Assembly (NCBI RefSeq): GCF_015711605.1
Contig: NZ_JABTEZ010000001.1
Span: forward strand, 1,206,001-1,270,000
Direction of reading: 5' to 3'
DNA: 64,000 nt
Origin: Planomonospora sp. ID67723
GTDB lineage: Bacteria; Actinomycetota; Actinomycetes; Streptosporangiales; Streptosporangiaceae
Part shown: positions 16,593-25,628 of the stretch, piece after piece
How the letters are laid out: the number at the start of each line of letters is the position of its first letter
Position numbering within the stretch: position 1 is the first letter of the stretch
Notes under the pieces: model-generated
Database searches by the model: none
What the model was told of the DNA's origin: nothing
The model's input: the letters and a program-made list of their open reading frames with translations, nothing else
Position numbers and translations under genes: made by a program

Positions 16593-18920
16593 TCAGCCGG
16601 GATCGAGGGAGAGCAGCACGGCCAGCAGCCGGAGCGCCCCGGCCTTGTCCAGTGGTTCGTTGCCGTTGCCGCACTTGGGCGACTGGATGCACGAGGGGCA
16701 GCCTCGCTCGCACTCGCAGGAGGCGATGGCCTCCCGCGTGGCGGTGAGCCAGTCGAGGGCGCGGGCGTAGCCGCGCTCTGCGAAGCCCGCGCCGCCCTCG
16801 TGGCCGTCGTAGACGAAGACGGTGAGCAGGCCGGTGTCGGCGTGGAGCTCGGTGGAGACACCACCGATGTCCCAGCGGTCGCAGGTCGCGAAGAGCGGGA
16901 GCAGGCCGATGGAGGCGTGCTCGGCCGCGTGCGCCGCCCCGCCCAGGTCAAGCCCCTCCTCGGCCAGGGACGTGACCGCCGGGGCGGGCAGGGTCCACCA
17001 GACCGCCCGGGTGCGCAGCGTGCGCGGGGGCAGGTCGAGGTCCTCGTCTCCGAGCGGTTCGCCGCTCTGCAGACGGCGTTTGAGATAGGACACGACCTGG
17101 CGGGTGACCTCCACCGAGCCGAAGTGGAGCTCTCCCGGTCCGAGCGGTCGGGAACGGAGGGACTCCAGGACGGAGATCTCGGTGACGTCCCTGGCGAAGG
17201 TCGTGTAGTCGGGTGTGCCCGCCTCGACCAGGGCCACCCCCGCCTCCAGGTCGAGCTCCTCCACCATGAAGGTCTCTCCCCGGTGGAGGTAGACGGCACC
17301 GGTGTGCACGGTCGTGTGCGAGGCGGCCTCGTCCACGGTGCCCAGCAAGCGCCCGGTGGACGACTCGACGACCTGGACCGGCGAGCCGCCGGCGCCCCGG
17401 ATGTCGGTGAGGTCGACGGCCCGCTCCCGCCTGGTCCAGAACCACCCCGCGGGGCGCTGCCTGAGCAGGCCCTCGCCGACCAGCCCGGTGAGCACGTCCT
17501 TGGCGGCGGGGCCGAAGACCTCCAGGTCGTCCTCGGTGAGGGGGACCTCGGCGGCCGCCGCGCACAGATGCGGCCCGAGGACGTACGGATTGTCGGGGTC
17601 GAGGACGATCGCCTCGACCGGACGGCCGAACAGGGCTTCGGGGTGATGGACCAGATAGGTGTCGAGAGGGTCGTCCCTGGCGATCAGCACCGCCAGGGCG
17701 TCCTGCCCGGCCCGGCCCGCCCGCCCCGCCTGCTGCCAGAGCGACGCGCGGGTCCCCGGCCAGCCGGCGATGAGTACGGCGTCCAGCCCTGACACGTCGA
17801 CGCCGAGCTCCAGGGCGTTGGTCGTGGCCAGCCCGAGGAGGTCTCCGGAGCGCAGCGCCTTCTCCAGTTCCCGGCGCTCCTCCGCCAGGTAGCCGGCGCG
17901 ATAGGCATCTACTTTGTCCTCTATCTCCCCTGGGAGGCCCGCGTCGGCGGCGAGGTCGGAGAGCCTGGCCCGCGTGGAGAGCGCCACGGACTCGGCGGCA
18001 CGGCGCGAACGCACGAAGGCGAGGGTGCGCACATCGGCCAGGACGAGGTCGGCGAGGAGGTCCGCGGCCTCGGCCGTGGCGGGACGGCGCAGGGGAGCGC
18101 CGCGCTCGCCCCTCAGGTCGGTCAAGGGCGGCTCCCAGAGGGCAAAGGTGACTGCTCCCCGGGGAGAGGCGTCCGTGGTCACCTCGGCCATCTGGAGGCC
18201 TGTCAGGCGCATCGCGAAGGCCTTGGGCTCGCTGGCGGTCGCGGAGGAGAGAAGGAAGACCGGGCGGGAGCCGTACCGGTGGCAGATCCGGCGCAGGCGG
18301 CGCAGGATCTGCGCCACATGGGAGCCGAAGACGCCGCGGTAGCCGTGGCACTCGTCCACCACGACCATGCGCAGGCGTCGCCAGAAGGATGACCAGCGGG
18401 AGTGACGCGGCAGAAGCGTGCGGTGCAGCATGTCGGGATTTGTCAGGATGTAGTTGGCGTGTTGCCGGACCCAGTCCCGCTCCTCGAACGGGGTGTCGCC
18501 GTCGAAGGTCGCCGCGCGGAGTTCGGGCACGCCGAGCGCCTGCAGGGCGCGGAGCTGGTCGGCGGCCAGGGCCTTGGTGGGCGTCAGGTAGAGGACCGTG
18601 CCGCCGTCGAGGACCGAGGTGATCGCGGGGACCTGGTAGGCCAGGGACTTCCCGGAGGCGGTGCCGGTGGCGATGATCACGTTTTGGCCACGGTGGACCA
18701 GCTCGGCGGTCTCGGCCTGGTGGGGCCAGAGGCCCTGGACGCCCTGGTTCGCCCAGCGCGTAACCAGCGGTTCCGCGACCCATTCCGGCCACCGGACTTG
18801 ACCGGCCTGACGTGCTGGAACATGCTCCACATGAGTGACGCGCTCCCGACGTGCGGGAACACCGAGCAGACAGGCCAAGGAGGGGCTGGGGCGCATCGGT
18901 GAGGAAGAGGACGGACTCAC
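16593..18920 (-). CDS. MrfA/YprA-type DECH-box helicase
   Basis: A 775-residue superfamily 2 helicase. Walker A ATGTASGKS is at 84-92, motif II DECH at 189-192, LLSSATAS is motif III, and QQAGRAGRAGQ is motif VI. The C-terminal DUF1998 region ends with cysteines C737-x3-C741-x2-C744-x5-C750, a zinc-binding cluster shared with B. subtilis MrfA, which repairs mitomycin C damage. It is the helicase habitually found next to actinobacterial tad genes (M. tuberculosis Rv3649; Streptomyces beside bldG). An ATG at 18896 is an alternative start. A DNA-repair role is inferred from MrfA. Confidence 0.9.
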   Translation of the reverse strand: MSPSSSSPMRPSPSLACLLGVPARRERVTHVEHVPARQAGQVRWPEWVAEPLVTRWANQGVQGLWPHQAETAELVHRGQNVIIATGTASGKSLAYQVPAITSVLDGGTVLYLTPTKALAADQLRALQALGVPELRAATFDGDTPFEERDWVRQHANYILTNPDMLHRTLLPRHSRWSSFWRRLRMVVVDECHGYRGVFGSHVAQILRRLRRICHRYGSRPVFLLSSATASEPKAFAMRLTGLQMAEVTTDASPRGAVTFALWEPPLTDLRGERGAPLRRPATAEAADLLADLVLADVRTLAFVRSRRAAESVALSTRARLSDLAADAGLPGEIEDKVDAYRAGYLAEERRELEKALRSGDLLGLATTNALELGVDVSGLDAVLIAGWPGTRASLWQQAGRAGRAGQDALAVLIARDDPLDTYLVHHPEALFGRPVEAIVLDPDNPYVLGPHLCAAAAEVPLTEDDLEVFGPAAKDVLTGLVGEGLLRQRPAGWFWTRRERAVDLTDIRGAGGSPVQVVESSTGRLLGTVDEAASHTTVHTGAVYLHRGETFMVEELDLEAGVALVEAGTPDYTTFARDVTEISVLESLRSRPLGPGELHFGSVEVTRQVVSYLKRRLQSGEPLGDEDLDLPPRTLRTRAVWWTLPAPAVTSLAEEGLDLGGAAHAAEHASIGLLPLFATCDRWDIGGVSTELHADTGLLTVFVYDGHEGGAGFAERGYARALDWLTATREAIASCECERGCPSCIQSPKCGNGNEPLDKAGALRLLAVLLSLDPG

Positions 18921-19092
18921 TGGTTTTCAGTCTCGTATCTCTGGGCAGAGTCGCCGGGAATCGTGATTTCGTATAGACACTGAGCGTACGCATGGTTGAA
19001 TGCCGCGCGTCGGGGCTTGTCGTCGCGGGACCGTCAGGTCCCAGAAGTCACGCCCGAATCGGTACTTTCGCAGGCAAGGCGCTGGAGGATCT

Positions 19093-19443
19093 GTGGATCT
19101 GAAGTTGGACCACCATTCCGAGGATCGTCTCACCATCGTCGAGGTCGAGGGTGAGATCGATGTCTACACCGCGCCCAGGTTGCGTGAGCTCTTGATCGAC
19201 CTCGTCAACAAGGGCAACTTCCATCTTCTCGTCAACATGGAGAAGGTCGACTTCCTCGACTCCACGGGTCTGGGCGTCCTGGTCGGCGGGCTCAAGCGGG
19301 TCCGGGCGCACGACGGCTCCCTGGAACTCGTGTGCACCCAGGAGCGCATCCTGAAGATCTTCCGGATCACCGGTCTGACCAAGGTCTTCGGTATCTACGC
19401 CTCGGTCGACGAGGCCAAGGAAGCGCACGGTCGAGACAAGTAG
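19093..19443 (+). CDS. bldG: BldG-like anti-sigma factor antagonist (STAS domain)
   Basis: A 116-residue STAS-domain protein. [10 protein letters not shown] contains Ser57, the position phosphorylated in Streptomyces BldG; unphosphorylated protein binds the anti-sigma partner and frees sigma factors. The GTG at 19093 has GGAGGA upstream and gives a start matching BldG (VDLKLDHH). The order helicase, bldG, anti-sigma, H+-PPase equals that of S. coelicolor SCO3550-SCO3547. In Streptomyces it is needed for aerial growth and antibiotics; a similar developmental role here is inferred. Confidence 0.92.
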   Translation: MDLKLDHHSEDRLTIVEVEGEIDVYTAPRLRELLIDLVNKGNFHLLVNMEKVDFLDSTGLGVLVGGLKRVRAHDGSLELVCTQERILKIFRITGLTKVFGIYASVDEAKEAHGRDK

Positions 19444-19445
19444 TC

Positions 19446-19898
19446 ATGGCTACCGTCGAGCTGACGTTCAGCGCCCTTCCCGCCCACGTGCGTACGGCAC
19501 GCCTGCTCGCCACGGCGATCGCACGGCGCACCGGGGTGGAGGAGTCGTTGCTGGACGAGGTACGGCTCGCCGTCGGTGAGGCCTGTTCCCGGGCGGTCGA
19601 GGCGCATCGCCTCCACTGCCCGGGAGAGCCGATCCGCATCGAGCTGTGCGACGACTCGGGGCGGTTCGAGGTGATCGTCACGGACTCCGCCCCCAGTGAC
19701 GAGCTGGACCGCGGGCCGGTGCTCGGCACACCGAGCTTCGAGGACCTGCTCGGTCAGGGGTCCGGCACGCTGATGTCCGGGTTCGGAATCGCGGTCATCG
19801 CGGGATTGGCCGACGACGTCGAGGTCTACCCGAGCCAGAAGGGCATGCGCATCCGCATGAGCTGGCCCGCCGCGGCGGGCGGGCTGTCCCCCGTCTGA
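19446..19898 (+). CDS. RsbW-like anti-sigma factor next to bldG
   Basis: A 150-residue GHKL-type protein. VRLAVGEACSRAVEAH (39-54) is the N-box helix, but the position usually Asn (EACTNA in RsbW) is Arg49. VTDSAPSDELDRG takes the place of the DxGxG box and lacks its glycines, while GSGTLMSGFGIAVIAGLAD resembles the G2 box. This suggests altered or absent ATP hydrolysis. The ATG lies two bases after the bldG stop, so both are made together. Partner sigma factor is not encoded nearby. Confidence 0.85.
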   Translation: MATVELTFSALPAHVRTARLLATAIARRTGVEESLLDEVRLAVGEACSRAVEAHRLHCPGEPIRIELCDDSGRFEVIVTDSAPSDELDRGPVLGTPSFEDLLGQGSGTLMSGFGIAVIAGLADDVEVYPSQKGMRIRMSWPAAAGGLSPV

Positions 19899-20454
19899 CC
19901 CCCTTCCGCCGGCTGGGCGGTCTCCCGGCCGGGCCGGCCCCGGCGAGTGCCGCGGTCCTTCCGCGACGCGGGCCCGAGGCTGCGCCGTACCCGCGTGGCG
20001 GGCAACGGCGAGCGGCCCGGGACGCGGGTCTTCCATGCTTCCTGCGGCCGGGCACGCCCATGAGGGCGTGCCCGGCCGCCCGCGCGGACAGCCTTCCGGA
20101 CGACTTCTTCCCCGGATACACACGAGCCGAAATATGGGCGGAATAGAAGTTTAGATGTCCGAAGTGCTGGCCTAAATGCCACTAAAGGAGACCGGCTGTC
20201 CGGGGATTAGCGGACACGTCATTAATTGGACGCGTGCAGAGGCTTCATATCCGCGTCGTCGCTGCGTAGACTCCCGGCACCGGCCAAGGTTTGTCCTTCG
20301 GAACGGGCCGTAAAAGGCCTGATTGCGGGGGAAGTCTGCGGACGTAACCGGAAGCGGCACTGCCAACCACCCGGATGTGCGCCGCAGCCCGCCGACCCAC
20401 CTATCGCAGCGCACTCCGGGCAGGACGTGATCCCGTCTTGCCGAGGAGAGTCGG
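19899..20454. other. Intergenic region bldG operon / hppA
   Basis: 556 bases without a supported gene. It contains the strong stem-loop at 20044-20079 in the first half. The second half (20110-20330) is less GC-rich and likely contains the hppA promoter, but I could not assign -35 and -10 boxes with confidence. Confidence 0.5.
20044..20079. terminator. 16-bp perfect stem-loop after the anti-sigma gene
   Basis: GCGGCCGGGCACGCCC and GGGCGTGCCCGGCCGC pair perfectly around the loop ATGA, 145 bases after the stop codon. There is no T-tract; this is common for GC-rich actinobacterial terminators. Confidence 0.65.
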
Positions 20455-22800
20455 ATGCCTGTGTTCCATCTCGCCGCTGTCGATGAAACAGCGGTACCCC
20501 TGAGCGGTTCCCATCTCACGATCGTGATCGTGGTCGCCGCCGTCGCCCTGCTCGCTCTCGCCGTCGCCGGAGGGCTCGTGCGGGAGGTGCTCGCCGCCGA
20601 CCAAGGCACCGAGCGCATGCGAAACATCTCGCGAGCCGTCCAGGAAGGAGCCGCGGCATATCTGGCGCGGCAGTTCCGGACACTCGCCCTGTTCGTCGTC
20701 CTGATTCCCTTCCTGCTGCTCCTGCTCCCGGCTCCTTCGACCGGGGTGCAGATCGGCCGATCCGTCTTCTTCGTGGTCGGCGCGCTGTTCTCCGCGCTGA
20801 CCGGGTTCATGGGAATGTGGCTGGCGGTCCGCGGGAACGTCCGCGTCGCCGCCGCAGCCCGCACGTCGGGTGAGAAGGTCGCCATGCGCATCGCCTTCCG
20901 CACCGGCGGCGTGGCGGGCATGTTCACCGTGGGCCTGGGCCTGCTCGGCGCCGCCATCGTCGTCTTCGTCTACAAGGGCGACGCTCCCGCGGTGCTGGAG
21001 GGTTTCGGCTTCGGCGCCGCGCTGCTCGCGATGTTCATGCGGGTCGGCGGCGGCATCTTCACCAAGGCGGCCGACGTCGGCGCCGACCTGGTCGGCAAGA
21101 TCGAGCAGGGCATCCCGGAGGACGACCCGCGCAACGCGGCCACCATCGCCGACAACGTGGGCGACAACGTCGGCGACTGCGCCGGCATGGCCGCCGACCT
21201 GTTCGAGTCCTACGCGGTCATGCTGGTCGCCAGCCTGATCCTGGGCAAGGTGGCCTTCGGCACCGAGGGACTGGTGTTCCCGCTGATCGTCCCGATGATC
21301 GGCGTGCTCACCGCGATCATCGGCATCTTCGTCACCGCCCCGCGCACCGGTGACCGCAACGGCATGGCCGCCATCAACCGCGGGTTCTTCATCTCCGCCG
21401 CGATCTCGGCGGTCCTGGTCGCCGCGGCCGCCTTCCTCTACCTGCCGGACAGCTTCGCCGGGCTGACCGGGGTGAGCCCGGAGATCGCGGCCGTCACCTC
21501 CGACCCCCGGCTCATCGCCATCGGCGCGGTGCTGATCGGCCTGGTCCTGGCCAGCGCGATCCAGGTCCTCACCGGCTACTTCACCGAGACCAACCGGCGT
21601 CCGGTGAAGGAGATCGGCGAGAGCTCCATGACCGGCCCGGCCACGGTCATCCTGGCCGGCATCAGCGTCGGCCTGGAATCCGCGGTCTACTCGGCTCTGA
21701 TCATCGGCGGTGCGGTCTACGGCGCCTTCCTGCTGGGCTTCGGCAACGTCACCATCGCCCTGTTCGCCGTCGCCCTGGCGGGCACCGGCCTGCTGACCAC
21801 GGTGGGCGTGATCGTGTCCATGGACACCTTCGGCCCGGTCTCCGACAACGCCCAGGGCATCGCCGAGATGTCGGGCGACGTCGAGGGCGAGGGCGCCATG
21901 GTGCTCACCTCCCTGGACGCCGTCGGCAACACCACCAAGGCCATCACCAAGGGCATCGCGATCGCCACGGCCGTGCTCGCCGCGACGGCGCTGTTCGGCG
22001 CCTTCCGGACAGCGGTGGAGACCGAGCTGACCGGGGCCACGCAGGCGGTGAAGGACGCGCTGGGCACGTTCAGCACGTTCAGCCTCGGCGTGGATTCGCC
22101 GAACGTGCTCGTCGGCCTGATGATCGGGGCGGCGGTCGTGTTCATGTTCTCCGGACTGGCGATCATGGCGGTCGGGCGGGCGGCCATGCGGGTCGTCTTC
22201 GAGGTGCGCGAGCAGTTCCGCACCAAGCCGGGCATCATGGCCGGCACAGAGCTGCCGGACTACGGACGGGTCGTGGACATCTGCACCCGCGACTCGCTGC
22301 GCGAGCTGGCCACCCCCGGCCTGCTCGCGGTGATGACGCCGATCGCGGTGGGCTTCGCCCTCGGCTACGCGCCGCTGGGGGCCTTCCTCGCCGGCGCTAT
22401 CGCCTGCGGCACGCTCATGGCGGTGTTCCTCGCCAACTCCGGTGGCGCCTGGGACAACGCCAAGAAGCTGGTCGAGGACGGCTACCACGGGGGCAAGGGG
22501 TCGGAAGCCCACGCGGCCACCGTCATCGGTGACACCGTCGGCGACCCCTTCAAGGACACCGCGGGCCCGGCGATCAACCCGCTGATCAAGGTGATGAACC
22601 TCGTGGCGCTGCTGATCGCTCCTGCGGTCGTGGCGTACGCCGACAACGTGGCGCTGCGGCTCGGCATCGCGCTGTTCGCTCTGGTCGTGGTGGTCGGCGC
22701 GGTGATCGTCTCCAAGCGCCGCTCGGCCGGCTCCTCCCCGAGTGAGGACAACAACCAGGACCGCGAGCCGGAACCCGAGCCCGAGCCGATCGCGGGCTGA
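20455..22800 (+). CDS. hppA: Membrane-bound proton-pumping pyrophosphatase, K+-independent type
   Basis: A 781-residue integral membrane protein with about 16 hydrophobic segments. It couples pyrophosphate hydrolysis to H+ export. The signature DNVGDNVGDCAGMAADLFES is at about 232-251. The residues deciding cation dependence read GNTTKAITKG (about 492-501): Lys and Thr at the two key sites, the K+-independent H+-PPase pattern rather than Ala/Gly. GAGGAG precedes the ATG. The C terminus ends in a Glu/Pro-rich tail. Homologous to SCO3547 in the same position. Confidence 0.96.
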   Translation: MPVFHLAAVDETAVPLSGSHLTIVIVVAAVALLALAVAGGLVREVLAADQGTERMRNISRAVQEGAAAYLARQFRTLALFVVLIPFLLLLLPAPSTGVQIGRSVFFVVGALFSALTGFMGMWLAVRGNVRVAAAARTSGEKVAMRIAFRTGGVAGMFTVGLGLLGAAIVVFVYKGDAPAVLEGFGFGAALLAMFMRVGGGIFTKAADVGADLVGKIEQGIPEDDPRNAATIADNVGDNVGDCAGMAADLFESYAVMLVASLILGKVAFGTEGLVFPLIVPMIGVLTAIIGIFVTAPRTGDRNGMAAINRGFFISAAISAVLVAAAAFLYLPDSFAGLTGVSPEIAAVTSDPRLIAIGAVLIGLVLASAIQVLTGYFTETNRRPVKEIGESSMTGPATVILAGISVGLESAVYSALIIGGAVYGAFLLGFGNVTIALFAVALAGTGLLTTVGVIVSMDTFGPVSDNAQGIAEMSGDVEGEGAMVLTSLDAVGNTTKAITKGIAIATAVLAATALFGAFRTAVETELTGATQAVKDALGTFSTFSLGVDSPNVLVGLMIGAAVVFMFSGLAIMAVGRAAMRVVFEVREQFRTKPGIMAGTELPDYGRVVDICTRDSLRELATPGLLAVMTPIAVGFALGYAPLGAFLAGAIACGTLMAVFLANSGGAWDNAKKLVEDGYHGGKGSEAHAATVIGDTVGDPFKDTAGPAINPLIKVMNLVALLIAPAVVAYADNVALRLGIALFALVVVVGAVIVSKRRSAGSSPSEDNNQDREPEPEPEPIAG

Positions 22801-22817
22801 GTCCGGTAGAACCCGCT

Positions 22818-22852
22818 GAAGGGGTGCGCGGCGACCGGCCGTGCACCCCTTC
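22818..22852 (+). terminator. Stem-loop after hppA
   Basis: GAAGGGGTGC and GCACCCCTTC form a perfect 10-bp stem with a 15-base loop, 18 bases after the hppA stop codon. Confidence 0.65.
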
Positions 22853-22889
22853 GGCGTGTGCGGGCCATGCCGGTGGGAAACTGTCGGGC

Positions 22890-22994
22890 ATGGAACAGCA
22901 GCCCTCCGGGGGAAAGACGCTCGTCATGATCCTGCTGGCGATGGCCGCGGTGTTCGCGGTGATCGTCGGGGTCGCCATATGGGCGGCGAGATGA
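22890..22994 (+). CDS. Small 34-residue single-helix membrane protein
   Basis: The frame reads MEQQPSGGKT followed by a hydrophobic helix LVMILLAMAAVFAVIVGVAI and ends WAAR. A short polar head, one transmembrane helix and a terminal Arg is typical of regulatory small membrane proteins. Its TGA overlaps the ATG of the sixA gene (ATGA), which supports translation and coupling. A ribosome binding site is weak. No family is recognised. It could modulate the neighbouring pump or simply couple sixA translation; both are inference. Confidence 0.6.
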   Translation: MEQQPSGGKTLVMILLAMAAVFAVIVGVAIWAAR

Positions 22995-23464
22995 CGACGC
23001 GCACGCTGATCGTGCTGCGGCATGCCAAAGCGGCCCACACCCCCGGTCTCGCCGATGCCGAGCGCCCGCTCACCGAACGGGGCGAGAACGACGCCCGCCG
23101 GGTGGGCGAGACCTTCGCCGCCCTGGGGCTCCGGCCCGATCTGGTGCTCTGCTCGCCGGCCGTACGGACCCGGCGCACGGCCGAGCTGGCCCTGCCCGGA
23201 GAGCCCGTCGAGTTCGAGCGGGACATCTACGAGGCCTACGCGGACGAGCTGCTCACGCTGCTGCGCCGGACCGATCCCGAGGTGCGCACGCTGCTCCTGG
23301 TCGGCCACAACCCCGCCGTCCACGAGCTCGTCCTGGAGCTCACCACGCGCGCCGGCGACTCCGGGTTCCCGCCCGGCGCGTTCGCCGTCATCGAGACCGG
23401 CGACGAGTGGGCCGAGCTGGAGTCGGGGCGCGCGGTCACCAGGTGGAGCCCGAAGGACCGCTGA
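22991..23464 (+). CDS. SixA-like phosphohistidine phosphatase
   Basis: A 157-residue histidine-phosphatase-superfamily protein. LRHAKA contains the nucleophilic His11, CSPAVRTRRTAE the phosphate-binding arginines and VGHNPAV the second catalytic His (about 103). Length and motif spacing fit SixA, which removes phosphate from histidines of signalling proteins. The in vivo target here is not known. It converges on serB with 12 bases between stops. Confidence 0.88.
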   Translation: MTTRTLIVLRHAKAAHTPGLADAERPLTERGENDARRVGETFAALGLRPDLVLCSPAVRTRRTAELALPGEPVEFERDIYEAYADELLTLLRRTDPEVRTLLLVGHNPAVHELVLELTTRAGDSGFPPGAFAVIETGDEWAELESGRAVTRWSPKDR

Positions 23465-23476
23465 CCCGGGCGGGAC

Positions 23477-24706
23477 TCAGCGCTCCGGGGCGATGACGCC
23501 GTCCTCGGCGTCGGCGGCCTCGACCTCGGCGCGGGAGATGCCGAGCAGGTACAGGATCGAGTCGAGATAGGGCACGCTGACCGCGGTGTCGGCAGCCTGG
23601 CGCACCACCGGCTTGGCGTTGAACGCGATGCCCAGCCCGGCTGTCGCGATCATGTCCAGGTCGTTGGCGCCGTCGCCGATGGCCACGGTCTGGCTGATCG
23701 GGATGCCCGCCTCGCGGGCGAAACGCTCCAGCGCCCGGGCCTTGCCGGGGCGGTCCACGATCTCGCCGATGACCCGGCCGGTGAGCACGCCGTCGACGAC
23801 CTCCAGGGTGTTGGCCGCGGAGTAGTCGATCCCGAGGTCGTCCACGAGAGCGTCGGTGAGCTGGGTGAACCCACCGCTGACGATCGCGAAGCGGTAGTCG
23901 AGCCGCTTGAGCGTGCGCACGAGCGTGCGGGCCCCGGGAGTGAGCACGACCTCCTTGCGGACCTTCTCGAAGACCTCCTCGGACAGGCCCTCCAGCAGCG
24001 CCACCCGCCGGCGGAGCGACTCGGCGAAGTCGAGCTCGCCGCGCATGGCCTCCTCGGTGACCCGGGCGACCTCCTCCAGGCAGCCCGCGTGCGCGGCCAG
24101 CAGCTCGATCACCTCGGCCTGGATGAGCGTGGAGTCCACGTCCATCACGATCAGCCGCTTGGCCCTGCGGTGCAGGCCGGCCCGCTGCACGGCCACGTCG
24201 ACCTGCTGGGCGTGCGCCTCGGCGGCCAGTTCGGCGCGGAGGGCGTCCGGGTCGGCACCGGAGACGGCGAGCTCGATGCAGGTCACCGGGTAGCTGGACA
24301 GCCGCTCGATCCGGTCGATGTTGGCTCCGGCGGCGGCGATCCGGCCGGCGATGCCCGCCATCGCGGCGGGCTGCAGGGGCGAGCCCAGCACGGTGACGTG
24401 CAGGCGCCCGCGCCGCCGCTTCTCCTTCTCCTTGGTGGTGGAGCTGGTGGACAGCTCCACCTCCAGCCCCAGGTCCTCGGCCGTCCGCTCGACGGCGGTC
24501 CACAGGGCGCCGAGGGTGCCGCCGGTCCCGGTCGGGGTGTCACCGGCGTAGGCGACGAGGACGCCGAGGGTCAGCCGGCCGCGGATGACGACCTGCTCGA
24601 TGTCGGCGACGACGACGGGGAAGCCGGCCAGGACGGCGAAGAGCCGGGAGGTGACGCCCGGTCGGTCGGGGCCGGTCAACGTGATCAGAAGCGTGCGCTG
24701 GTTCAT
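23477..24706 (-). CDS. serB: Phosphoserine phosphatase with ACT domains
   Basis: Last step of serine biosynthesis: phosphoserine to serine. The 409-residue protein has two ACT-like regulatory regions (about 4-75 and 100-170) and a C-terminal HAD phosphatase. MDVDST holds the catalytic Asp189 and Asp191, SGGF is motif II, and VAIGDGANDLDMI is motif IV. The ATG at 24706 has AGGA four bases upstream; a GTG at 24709 preceded by TAGCGT is a leaderless alternative. Confidence 0.95.
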   Translation of the reverse strand: MNQRTLLITLTGPDRPGVTSRLFAVLAGFPVVVADIEQVVIRGRLTLGVLVAYAGDTPTGTGGTLGALWTAVERTAEDLGLEVELSTSSTTKEKEKRRRGRLHVTVLGSPLQPAAMAGIAGRIAAAGANIDRIERLSSYPVTCIELAVSGADPDALRAELAAEAHAQQVDVAVQRAGLHRRAKRLIVMDVDSTLIQAEVIELLAAHAGCLEEVARVTEEAMRGELDFAESLRRRVALLEGLSEEVFEKVRKEVVLTPGARTLVRTLKRLDYRFAIVSGGFTQLTDALVDDLGIDYSAANTLEVVDGVLTGRVIGEIVDRPGKARALERFAREAGIPISQTVAIGDGANDLDMIATAGLGIAFNAKPVVRQAADTAVSVPYLDSILYLLGISRAEVEAADAEDGVIAPER

Positions 24707-24821
24707 CACGTCCTACGCTACTTGGCCCCGGAAACGACCGTGAATGCGGTTCATCATCCGGACGCCCGACGTTCGCGGTCCTCCCCGCCCCGGCGTTACC
24801 CGCGGCTGGCTTCATGGCATC

Positions 24822-25628
24822 ATGACGACCATTCCCGCAGAGCCGCGCGTCGCGCGCTACACCGTCGGGCTGGCCCGTACCGCCGCAGAGCTGCGGGAGG
24901 CCCAGAGCCTGCGCCACCGGGTGTTCGCCGAGGAGATGGGCGCCCGGCTGGACACCCCCGTCAACGGCCTGGACGCCGACCCGCTCGACGCCTACTGCGA
25001 CCACCTGCTGGTACGGCACGGCGAGACGGGCGAGGTCGTCGGGACCTACCGGCTGCTGGCCCCCGGCAGGGCCGATCGGCTCTACGCGGACTCCGCGTTC
25101 GACCTGGGCGCGCTGGCCGGTATCCGGCCGGGCCTGGTCGAGGCGGGCCGGGCCTGTGTGCACGCCGGTCATCGGGGCGGGGCGGTGGTCGGGCTGATGT
25201 GGGCGGGCATCGCGCGCTACATGGTGGAGCGCGGGTACGACTGGCTGGCCGGATGCTGCTCGGTGCCGGTGTCCCAGGCGGCAGAGGTCGTGCGGCGGGT
25301 CCCGCTCGGCCCCCCGGAGTACCGGGTGGCCCCGCTCCGGCCCTGGCGGGGAGGGGAACCCGCCCGGACCGCGCGCCCGCTCCCCGACACCGGCCCGTCG
25401 AGGCCGGACGGTGCCGGAGGGGCGCCGGGCGGTGCGCGGCCGGGATCCGCGCGTCCCGGCCGGGCCGGCCTGCCACCGTTGCTGCGGGGATACCTGCGGC
25501 TGGGCGCGTGGGTCTGCGGCCCGCCCGCGGACGATCGGGAGTTCGGCGTCGCCGACTTCTTCGTCCTGCTCCCGATGGCCGGCGTGGACCCCCGCTACCT
25601 GCGGCACTTCCTGGGAGCGCCGGAATGA
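24822..25628 (+). CDS. OlsB-like GNAT-fold N-acyltransferase
   Basis: A 268-residue acyltransferase of the ornithine-lipid/hemolysin-type group. LRHRVFAEEMGARLD (about 30-44), LDAYCDHLLV, VVGTYRLL and VEAGRACVH are the conserved OlsB-type blocks. The family transfers a 3-hydroxyacyl chain from ACP to the alpha-amino group of ornithine, giving lyso-ornithine lipid. An Arg/Pro/Gly-rich insert (about 175-220) interrupts the domain before LPPLLRGYLRLGAWVCGPP and DFFVLLPM. Its stop overlaps the next gene (ATGA), whose product would add the second acyl chain. Substrate is inferred. Confidence 0.8.
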   Translation: MTTIPAEPRVARYTVGLARTAAELREAQSLRHRVFAEEMGARLDTPVNGLDADPLDAYCDHLLVRHGETGEVVGTYRLLAPGRADRLYADSAFDLGALAGIRPGLVEAGRACVHAGHRGGAVVGLMWAGIARYMVERGYDWLAGCCSVPVSQAAEVVRRVPLGPPEYRVAPLRPWRGGEPARTARPLPDTGPSRPDGAGGAPGGARPGSARPGRAGLPPLLRGYLRLGAWVCGPPADDREFGVADFFVLLPMAGVDPRYLRHFLGAPE

